Source of the DNA: a virus
DNA: 26,444 bases
Strand: one strand, 5' to 3'
Virus record (IMG/VR): IMGVR_UViG_3300046007_005026
Location: 1-26,444 of that record
In this document: in pieces, positions 21,600 to 26,340 of the stretch
How positions within the stretch are numbered: the stretch's first letter is position 1
Layout of the letters: each line of letters opens with the position of its first letter
Made by a program: the position numbers and the translations under genes
Notes under the pieces: generated by a model
Told to the model about the DNA's origin: nothing
The model's database searches: none
Seen by the model: only the letters and a program-made list of their open reading frames with translations

Positions 21600-21759
21600 T
21601 GTGATTGCTCCTTAGGGTTGATTGGGTGTGTGCAGGTGCCGTCACTCGTCGGGCTATCGGGTCCTGCTACCGCCGCATGTTGTCCTCACCAGCGGGGGTG
21701 CGCCCGTCGTCCGCTCCGACGGGTGAGGGGCAGTTTCGTGCCGTGCCCAGGGCAGGGTG

Positions 21760-21996
21760 TCACTCCTTGATGTTCTCGGCGTACATGATCGTGTCGTTGT
21801 CGGGGATGCTCCCCAGGGCGAGGTCGATCCAGCCGTCCACGAACGCCTCGGTGTCGTCGGGGCTGGTGAAGTAGTGCGCTTGGGTGTCGTTGGTGATGAC
21901 GCAGAACGTGCCGTCGGTGTGCAGGACCGTGAGGCTGAACTCATCGACGGTCATGCGGACGCCGTGCTCGTTGCGGGTCACGATGATTTCGTGCAT
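21760..21996 (-). CDS. Hypothetical leftward early protein
   Basis: A 78-aa acidic protein. AAGGGAGGG lies just before ATG 21996, and a strong promoter (22024-22052) lies 27 bp upstream, so this is a promoter-proximal gene. Alternating beta-strands (MHEIIVTRNEHGVRMTVDEF, GTFCVITNDTQAHYFT) then a helix (DTEAFVDGWIDLALGSI) resemble a small alpha/beta domain. No catalytic residues are recognised. The acidity and small size would suit a DNA-mimic or inhibitor, but that is speculation. Confidence 0.6.
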   Translation of the reverse strand: MHEIIVTRNEHGVRMTVDEFSLTVLHTDGTFCVITNDTQAHYFTSPDDTEAFVDGWIDLALGSIPDNDTIMYAENIKE

Positions 21997-22023
21997 GTTC
22001 CCTCCCTTGTTGGTGTCTAACCT

Positions 22024-22052
22024 AGTATCGCATACTGCGGCGGGGTTGTCAA
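22024..22052 (-). promoter_or_regulatory. Strong sigma70-like leftward promoter
   Basis: On the minus strand, TTGACA (22052-22047) and GATACT (22029-22024) are 17 bp apart, with TGC immediately before the -10 box as an extended element. It lies between the stop at 22061 and the start at 21996. Confidence 0.75.
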
Positions 22053-22060
22053 GCGGTTTC

Positions 22061-22228
22061 TTACTGCTCTGTTCTGATCGGGTAGTCGTCGGGTGCGTAC
22101 TCGTCGGTGGTGCTCACGACGACGACGAACTCCCAACACTCGGCGCAATGACCGGACGGGCGCACCGCAGGGGCGGCGTCGCAGACGTTGCATGTTTCCA
22201 GCCAGCCGGTCGCAGGATTCCATTCCAT
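22061..22228 (-). CDS. Small zinc-binding-like protein (55 aa)
   Basis: Read directly from the sequence. ATG 22228 follows GGAGGT, five bases after the stop of the upstream gene, and TAA ends at 22061. Ligands are CNVC (residues 13-16) and CAEC (28-31), a clean Cys4 ribbon; the tail is acidic (STTDEYAPDDYPIRTEQ). A leftward promoter starts ~9 bp downstream of its stop, so it ends one transcription unit. Likely expressed from the promoter near 23373-23401. Function unknown. Confidence 0.65.
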   Translation of the reverse strand: MEWNPATGWLETCNVCDAAPAVRPSGHCAECWEFVVVVSTTDEYAPDDYPIRTEQ

Positions 22229-22231
22229 GAT

Positions 22232-22546
22232 TCATACCTCCAGGGCGTCGTTGATGTAGGTGCGGGCCAGGTGGGGCCAGTCGATCCGCGCCCAGGCGGT
22301 GTCCAGGAGATCACGGTAAAGACCGGGGAGACTGTGCACCTGGTACTCAAAGCGGAGGCTACCGAAGTCTCCCTCTAGCGTCCGGGCGAGGTCAAAGGCC
22401 GCGCACTCCGGGTCGTCCGGGTGTTGTTCGATTGCCTCGCTGGCGAGGGTGCTGACCCGCAGTTGGTCCGCGTAGTCGTTGCCGAGCCAGAGGGCGACCA
22501 GCCAAGTCTCCCGGTTGAGCCAGCCGTTGTAGGTGTTCTCATTCAT
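22232..22546 (-). CDS. Phage protein of the MNENTYNGWLNRETW type
   Basis: A 104-aa protein. ATG 22546 (not an upstream ATG at 22579) is preceded by GGGAGGAATCA. The start MNENTYNGWLNRETWLVALW is a motif found at the beginning of many phage and plasmid hypothetical proteins. The rest is helical and acidic (RVSTLASEAIEQHPDDPECA, DTAWARIDWPHLARTYINDA). It is widespread but uncharacterised. The tRNA-like RNA at 22590-22672 lies directly upstream on the same strand, so the two may share a transcript. Confidence 0.7.
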   Translation of the reverse strand: MNENTYNGWLNRETWLVALWLGNDYADQLRVSTLASEAIEQHPDDPECAAFDLARTLEGDFGSLRFEYQVHSLPGLYRDLLDTAWARIDWPHLARTYINDALEV

Positions 22547-22589
22547 GATTGATTCCTCCCTAGTTGGTGATTCATACACAGGGTGTGCA

Positions 22590-22672
22590 TGGTGGAGCCG
22601 TCGGGAATCGAACCCGAGTCCTCAACCGTTCCGGCGTGCGGTCTTACGATTGAGTCGAACCCTCGCGGCCCC
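22590..22672 (-). ncRNA. tmRNA-like tRNA domain lacking a tag reading frame (83 nt, encoded CCA)
   Basis: On the minus strand the RNA folds completely. Acceptor GGGGCCG (22672-22666) pairs 7/7 with CGGCTCC (22600-22594), with one G-U. D-loop CGAGGGTTCGA includes the tmRNA signature GGNTTCGAC. Helix 2, CTCAATCGT (22654-22646), pairs 9/9 with ACGGTTGAG (22629-22621), one G-U. The helix-2 loop is only 16 nt (22645-22630). The T-arm is TCGGG-TTCGATT-CCCGA (22617-22601), then discriminator A and CCA. In full tmRNAs helix 2 encloses ~250-350 nt with the tag ORF and pseudoknots; here that is absent. No 7-nt anticodon loop on a 5-bp stem can be drawn, so an ordinary tRNA is unlikely. Confidence 0.6.
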
Positions 22673-22688
22673 GAATGCTGGGGTCTGA

Positions 22689-22771
22689 CCCCCGAGTCCC
22701 GGCCACCACAGCGGGACCCGGGGGAGCCTGCCGCCCGCCGCATGATGGCGTGCGCCCCAGCAGGGCAGGCT
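22689..22771 (-). other. Two adjacent strong stem-loops just upstream of the tmRNA-like RNA
   Basis: On the minus strand, AGCCTGCC (22771-22764) pairs 8/8 with GGCAGGCT (22732-22725). CCCCCGGGTCCCG (22724-22712) pairs 13/13, one G-U, with CGGGACTCGGGGG (22701-22689) across a 10-nt loop. An alternative short hairpin GGGGTC-A-GACCCC overlaps the second stem at 22680-22692. The first stem begins at the stop codon of the gene at 22771, so it may act as a terminator or as the 5' processing region of the RNA. Confidence 0.5.
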
Positions 22772-23094
22772 TACCCCTCGTCAATGATCGTTGTCTTCCG
22801 GTTCCAATCGGGGTGCCGCCACCGGGGGTGGCCCGGACCGGCGAGCCAGCGGCGGTCGATGCGGTGGAACGTCTGCCCGGTGTCGGGGTTGTGAAGCGTG
22901 ACCGACCAGGACATGATCCCCTCGCCGGGGGTGGCGATCCACGGGGCGGGGACGAACATCTCGCCGCCGTAGGTCACGGTGTCGGGCGGGGCGTCGGCCA
23001 CCGGGCGGCGTGCCGGTCGGCGGTCGGGTCGGGTCTGGCCGTGCGCCTCGTTGATTGCGGCGGTGACGGCGGTGAGGGTTTCGCGAATGTCCAT
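22771..23094 (-). CDS. Hypothetical protein with Trp/Gly-rich C-terminal domain
   Basis: A 107-aa protein. GGGAGGAATGAATC precedes ATG 23094. The N-terminus is a helix (MDIRETLTAVTAAINEAHGQ) followed by a basic Pro/Arg linker. Residues ~40-107 form a beta-rich domain: TYGGEMFVPAPWIATP, MSWSVTLHNPDTGQTFHRID, then GHPRWRHPDWNRKTTIIDEG. Other frames over this stretch give arginine/proline-rich translations without such structure, so this frame is chosen. No family recognised. Confidence 0.6.
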   Translation of the reverse strand: MDIRETLTAVTAAINEAHGQTRPDRRPARRPVADAPPDTVTYGGEMFVPAPWIATPGEGIMSWSVTLHNPDTGQTFHRIDRRWLAGPGHPRWRHPDWNRKTTIIDEG

Positions 23095-23116
23095 GATTCA
23101 TTCCTCCCTGAATGAT

Positions 23117-23341
23117 TCAGTACGGGTAGTTGCTGAAGTAGTTGGCGAGTACCGGGTTGATCTTGTGCGCCATAGCCCGGGCAAACCGGGCGTTGGTGCG
23201 ATGCGATTCGCTGGTGTCCGCAAAGTAGTTAGCCGGGTCGTCGGCCTGCTCGTCCTGGGCGCGTGCCCAATCCAGCAGGGCGGCGACGATCATGTCTTGG
23301 TCGTCGTAGTCCAGGGTGACGGTGATATCGGGGTGGTCCAT
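23117..23341 (-). CDS. Hypothetical leftward early protein, promoter-proximal
   Basis: A 74-aa protein. CAAGGGAGGAAAC immediately precedes ATG 23341, and the promoter at 23373-23401 lies 31 bp upstream. The first 30 residues read HPDITVTLDYDDQDMIVAAL, then a helix with ARAQDEQADDPANYF and an aromatic tail ending YFSNYPY. Acidic and soluble. Its position as the first gene of a promoter parallels the gene at 21760, with a near-identical leader. Function unknown. Confidence 0.6.
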   Translation of the reverse strand: MDHPDITVTLDYDDQDMIVAALLDWARAQDEQADDPANYFADTSESHRTNARFARAMAHKINPVLANYFSNYPY

Positions 23342-23372
23342 GTTTCCTCCCTTGTGGTTGTCGGTACCTACG

Positions 23373-23401
23373 AGCGTAGCATACCGTGGTCATGGTGTCA
23401 A
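23373..23401 (-). promoter_or_regulatory. Strong sigma70-like leftward promoter
   Basis: On the minus strand, TTGACA (23401-23396) and TACGCT (23378-23373) are 17 bp apart, with TGC just before the -10. The -10 hexamer is identical to that of the rightward promoter at 15950. A perfect hairpin abuts its upstream side. Confidence 0.8.
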
Positions 23402-23402
23402 G

Positions 23403-23420
23403 CCGGGGTTGCTACCCCGG
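23403..23420 (-). terminator. Perfect hairpin directly upstream of the leftward promoter
   Basis: CCGGGGT (23403-23409) and ACCCCGG (23414-23420) pair perfectly around a 4-nt loop. The hairpin lies downstream of the stop at 23483 and one base from the -35 of the next promoter. There is no U-tract, so termination of the upstream transcript is plausible but unproven. Further GC-rich pairing is possible in 23440-23482. Confidence 0.45.
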
Positions 23421-23482
23421 TCATCCCGCCGTGACGAGATGGCCGGGGTGCCCCGACCCCGCAGGGCCGGGGCGGTCCCGTA

Positions 23483-24340
23483 TCAGTCGGCCAGGATCGT
23501 GTCCAACTGTGCGGCGATCCACGCCACCGCCTTGTCCACCGACCAGTCGTCCCGGGCCCGCAGCATCGGCAGGACGATGGACGGACCGTCGTCGTCGGGC
23601 AGGTCCCCGTCCTTAGGCGGCGTCGATTCGGGGGTGCCGTACCCCGAGCCCCGCTCGGTGACGATTGCCGGGGTGTTGCCGTTGGCCGGGTTCTCCCACA
23701 CCCCGAACATGATTCGGCGGAGCCAAGCGGGGTGAGCCAGGGCGAACATGATTCGCCCCATGTCCAACGGTTGGTCGGCGGCTTGCACCAGCACCGCCGT
23801 GGACGTGCGGCCCCGGGAACCGTGGCTAACACCGGACCACGACCAGACTTCCAGCCGGTTGCCGCACCGGGCGAGCACGTCCACCAGCGCCACGATCGCA
23901 GCGCCCCGAGCCCGCACCGTGTCGGCGGACACCGACGCGGACACCGCCGTCGGGACGACGATCCGCACGACCCGGCCAGTCCCCGGGGTCGGCACCATCA
24001 CCGGGGCGATCATGCATTCCGGTTCGCCGGTCAAGAACGTGCCGACGTCCACCACGTCACCCGAGAGATCCATCGGGAACGTCCACACCGGCACGTCATG
24101 CTCCCGCATCACGGTGTCGGCAATCCGTGACGCCACCCGGTCAGTCTCGGCGACGACACCGTGCCAGCCGGTCCGGGCGAGCGCCCTACCCTCGGTCGGG
24201 GTAGCCCCGGCCCAATCGGTGCGCCAATCGTTGTCTTGCATGGATGCCGGTTGCTCGTTCCAAGGCATTGTGGTGACGTCATGTTCCGATGCGGCTACTG
24301 CCGACTGCACGTCATGGAAGATATTACGGACGGTTGCCAT
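23483..24340 (-). CDS. DUF7192-like, possibly degenerate VWA-like partner of the AAA+ ATPase
   Basis: A 285-aa protein. GGGAGGAATCATC precedes ATG 24340. Recognisable segments are VWTFPMDLSGDVVDVGTFLT with GEPECMI (~105-127), RVVRIVVPTAVSASVSADTV (~139-158), a long helix RGAAIVALVDVLARCGNRLE, then LVQAADQPLDMGRIMFALAH and WLRRIMFGVWE. The strand-then-S-x-S pattern followed by a helix and a LEVWSW strand resembles a von Willebrand A core with an incomplete MIDAS. Proteins of this type sit beside MoxR/CobS ATPases, as here. The pair may act as a chaperone or remodelling machine. The VWA link is my inference. Confidence 0.6.
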   Translation of the reverse strand: MATVRNIFHDVQSAVAASEHDVTTMPWNEQPASMQDNDWRTDWAGATPTEGRALARTGWHGVVAETDRVASRIADTVMREHDVPVWTFPMDLSGDVVDVGTFLTGEPECMIAPVMVPTPGTGRVVRIVVPTAVSASVSADTVRARGAAIVALVDVLARCGNRLEVWSWSGVSHGSRGRTSTAVLVQAADQPLDMGRIMFALAHPAWLRRIMFGVWENPANGNTPAIVTERGSGYGTPESTPPKDGDLPDDDGPSIVLPMLRARDDWSVDKAVAWIAAQLDTILAD

Positions 24341-24418
24341 GATGATTCCTCCCGAATCGTTGAATGGCGTTGGATGGATGCGGGGTAGTTTCTCGTCATG
24401 CCCCAGGACGGTTGCCGC

Positions 24419-25693
24419 CTAGCCGAGCGTGGCGATCACGTCGGCCTTGAGTCCGGCGAGCAGCGTGGCACGCTTCACCCGGTCGATCGACCAGCCGAGC
24501 CCGGCGATCAAGGCGGCACCGGCACCGAGCGATCGGGGTGACGTGATGATCCCGAGCCGGTTGGCGTCGGACTGCTGCCGCACGTTCCGGCACCATGCCA
24601 GCCAGTCGGTCAACTGCGCCCGGATCGAATCGGTGGTGGCGAACATCATCACCGACGCCTCGTCCACCTCGTCGCAGTAGTCAACCTCAAGGGTGACGGG
24701 GAACCGGTTGAGGGTGGCGGCGTCCAACGGTTGCCGTCCGACGTACTGCCGGTCTGCACCCTTGCCGTAGGTGTTCGCCGTGGCGATCACCCGGAACGTC
24801 GGGTGGCGGGTGATGCGGGAGTCGGGGAATTCGTACCATCCCATACTCAACGCTTGATTGATCTTGACGAGCACCCCGGCGTTCGCGGCGTCCATCTCAT
24901 CCATCAGGAAGATGCCGCCGTGCTCGTAGGCATCACGGAACGGGGTCCGGTGGTACCGTCCGTTGGCGTCGATAAATCCGAGCCAGTCGGCGCGGGTGTC
25001 CTGCGGTCCGCACGCTTGCGCCCGAATCTCGGTGTCGAGCGCCTTAGCGGCGTCCTCCGCGATCGTGCTCTTGCCGGTACCGGCGGGGCCGACGAGCAAG
25101 AGATGCCGGAGGTGCGGGGCGTGCTCGGCGGCGCCCATGATGCCGACTACATCGGGGAGGACGGGGTGGTGCAAGTCGGGCAGGGTGATGGCGTCCCGGT
25201 CGGGGAACGAGACTCGGTGTTCGGTGATGGTGCGCCCGGGGATGATTCCCGCACCGGCGAGCAGTTCCGCCGGGGTCGCGTAGCCGGGGATGCCGTCCCG
25301 GGTGACGGGGACGAGCACGTCACCGGCGGGGTCGGGGTCCGGGGTCGGGTCCGGGGTCGGGTCGGGTGCCGGGGTCGGCACGGGGTCGGGCGCCGGGGTA
25401 GGTGCCGGGGTCGGGGTCGGGTCCGGGGTGCCGTGATTCCGCAGGATCGCACGACGGACTACGGACGCCTTGTCGCTAGCCCGGTAGGCTATCCCGCCGA
25501 CTTCCTTGCTGATGTACGCTGCCGTGACCATGATTTCCGCCGACGTCAGCGCGGCCAGGGACACGGGGTCGGGGCACCCGGACAGGGTGACCGCGGCGTC
25601 GCCGTTCACGACGGTTGTGCCGGTGATCACTCCCCACGGTCCGGGCGCCTTGTCGGACCCGGGTCGGGTGAATCGTGCTTTGGGCATTGCCAT
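24419..25693 (-). CDS. MoxR/CobS-type AAA+ ATPase with Pro-Thr-rich linker
   Basis: A 424-aa protein. GGGAGGAACTACC precedes ATG 25693. Residues ~1-88 are a small N-domain. Residues ~90-123 are a Pro/Asp/Thr linker. A second small region (GIPGYATPAELLAGAGIIPG) precedes the AAA+ core: Walker A GPAGTGKS (202-209), DWLGFIDANGRYHRTPFRDA, Walker B IFLMDEMD (261-268), sensor-1 ATANT (304-308, N307) and arginine-finger-like LNRF (R330). This order matches CobS/MoxR-like ATPases, which form hexameric rings that remodel partner proteins, usually with a VWA-domain protein. The neighbour downstream is such a candidate. Many phages carry CobS-like genes without cobalamin pathways, so a metal-chelatase role should not be assumed. 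Confidence 0.85.
   Translation of the reverse strand: MAMPKARFTRPGSDKAPGPWGVITGTTVVNGDAAVTLSGCPDPVSLAALTSAEIMVTAAYISKEVGGIAYRASDKASVVRRAILRNHGTPDPTPTPAPTPAPDPVPTPAPDPTPDPTPDPDPAGDVLVPVTRDGIPGYATPAELLAGAGIIPGRTITEHRVSFPDRDAITLPDLHHPVLPDVVGIMGAAEHAPHLRHLLLVGPAGTGKSTIAEDAAKALDTEIRAQACGPQDTRADWLGFIDANGRYHRTPFRDAYEHGGIFLMDEMDAANAGVLVKINQALSMGWYEFPDSRITRHPTFRVIATANTYGKGADRQYVGRQPLDAATLNRFPVTLEVDYCDEVDEASVMMFATTDSIRAQLTDWLAWCRNVRQQSDANRLGIITSPRSLGAGAALIAGLGWSIDRVKRATLLAGLKADVIATLG
25325..25426 (-). repeat. Pro/Thr/Asp-coding low-complexity repeats in the AAA+ gene
   Basis: Reiterated GGGGTCGGG(T/C)-type units on the plus strand encode the linker of tandem PTP, PAP and PDP motifs between the N-domain and the ATPase core. 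Such GC-rich short repeats often change in number by slippage, so linker length probably differs among related phages. Confidence 0.7.
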
Positions 25694-25725
25694 TGGTAGT
25701 TCCTCCCGTTTGTTGGTGGTGGCAT

Positions 25726-25741
25726 GGTCGGGGTTCCGACC
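25726..25741 (-). promoter_or_regulatory. Hairpin in the leader of the AAA+ gene
   Basis: GGTCGG (25726-25731) and CCGACC (25736-25741) pair perfectly around GGTT, ~33 nt upstream of the ATG of the AAA+ gene and ~18 nt before its RBS. It could influence translation or mark a protein-binding site. Confidence 0.3.
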
Positions 25742-25747
25742 CCGGGT

Positions 25748-25771
25748 GGCACGTTCCACGTGGAACATGCC
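25748..25771. promoter_or_regulatory. parS-like palindrome
   Basis: The core GTTCCACGTGGAAC (25753-25766) is a perfect 14-bp palindrome. Flanks GGCAC and ATGCC extend it to 24 bp with one mismatched pair. The form GTT(T/C)CACGTG(A/G)AAC is the recognition pattern of chromosomal ParB proteins; the C/G variant is known from pseudomonads. It lies ~60 bp upstream of the AAA+ start. No parA or parB gene is in the window, so it would use host ParB or a phage ParB encoded outside; alternatively it is an operator. Confidence 0.6.
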
Positions 25772-25802
25772 ATCGGGGGTCGGCGCGGCTTGCCAGACCG
25801 CG

Positions 25803-25836
25803 GGTCCAGGGTGGACCGATGACGCCACGCGTCATC
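25803..25836. promoter_or_regulatory. Two further abutting palindromes
   Basis: GGTCCA-GGG-TGGACC (25803-25817) is immediately followed by GATGACG-CCACG-CGTCATC (25818-25836). Both are perfect inverted repeats with short spacers, of the size of dimeric regulator sites. With the parS-like site and the leader hairpin they make four dyads in ~110 bp. Confidence 0.45.
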
Positions 25837-26291
25837 CCGTCAGGATCGGGGGGGGCCGATTGTGTTCCCGTCGCCGGGGAGCCCCGCTGCCGTCGGTCCC
25901 GCTCCCCTTGCTCCGGTCCTGATGTTGTGCCCCGCTTGTCTCGCCGCGGTCGGTGCCGGTTGTGTGGGGGTCGGGGGTTCCTTCCCGATCCTCGCTATTC
26001 CAGGGTCCTGCCTTCCCCCCGCCGCCTACCCGGCCCGTTCTCCGGTTCACTCCCCCCCCGCCGTTCCCGGTCCCGGGAGCACTCTGGCTCCGGGGGTCGG
26101 GGGTCGGGGGGTCGTCGGTAGGCGACAGGGACCCGGGGGGGTCCCGCCCGTTCCGCTCCGCTGGTCCTCGGTGGCTGGACCCCGGGGGGTCGGTCCGGTC
26201 CCGGTCCTGCCCGGAGGCTAGGGGGGGTCGTCGGTCCGTCCGTCCCGGTGGCAGTACCCGGTGAGGGGGGGAGCGTTCTGGCTTGTCAAGG
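25837..26291. other. ~450-bp low-complexity GC-rich region with no credible gene
   Basis: Dominated by runs of G and C (strings of 7-8 identical bases near 25850, 26055 and 26135) and short GGGTCGGG or CCGGTCC-type units. Open frames on both strands translate to Pro/Gly/Arg-rich or Ser-rich low-complexity strings without an RBS, so none is accepted. It may be a non-coding control, replication, packaging or recombination region. I can see no tRNA, CRISPR or clear promoter in it. Confidence 0.5.
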
Positions 26292-26334
26292 TGCTGGTGT
26301 CGGGCTCCGCCGTCCCTCCCGACCGACACCAGCA
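26292..26334. repeat. 12-bp perfect inverted repeat
   Basis: TGCTGGTGTCGG (26292-26303) and CCGACACCAGCA (26323-26334) are perfectly complementary across a 19-nt loop. No T-tract follows on either side, so it is not a standard terminator. It marks the boundary between the GC-rich stretch and an AT-rich right end. Confidence 0.6.
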
Positions 26335-26340
26335 TGACAC

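Noticed and set aside
21681-21762. Possible 25-codon leftward peptide (GTG at 21762) overlapping the stop of the gene at 21760
   Set aside because: The start/stop overlap imitates neighbouring genes, but the peptide is too short and lacks a recognisable motif; the 160-bp gap is left unannotated.
22655-22672. Second T-arm-like string (GAGGGTTCGACTC) that might signal another tRNA
   Set aside because: Its flanks do not form a 5-bp T-stem; it is better explained as the tmRNA-type D-loop of the RNA at 22590-22672.
22675-23115. Rightward 146-codon frame opposite the leftward gene at 22771
   Set aside because: It runs through the strong stem-loops, has no RBS and a low-complexity translation; the leftward frame has an excellent RBS and protein-like composition.
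24731-25699. Rightward 322-codon frame opposite the AAA+ gene
   Set aside because: It is antisense to a protein with intact Walker and sensor motifs, and its own translation is Gly/Arg/Val low complexity.
25862-26221. Rightward frame of ~119 codons with a CPAC motif in the same region
   Set aside because: Start is non-ATG without RBS, residues are mostly Pro, Gly, Val and Ala, and a single CxxC is not enough to call a zinc protein.
26281-26291. TTGACA on the minus strand as a possible leftward promoter
   Set aside because: No -10-like hexamer occurs 16-18 bp downstream; the sequence there is a run of C and G.
25832-26335. Leftward frame of 167 codons in the GC-rich right region
   Set aside because: The translation is Pro/Arg/Gly-rich low complexity, lacks an RBS of the kind seen before every other leftward gene, and is explained by the scarcity of stop codons in very GC-rich DNA.
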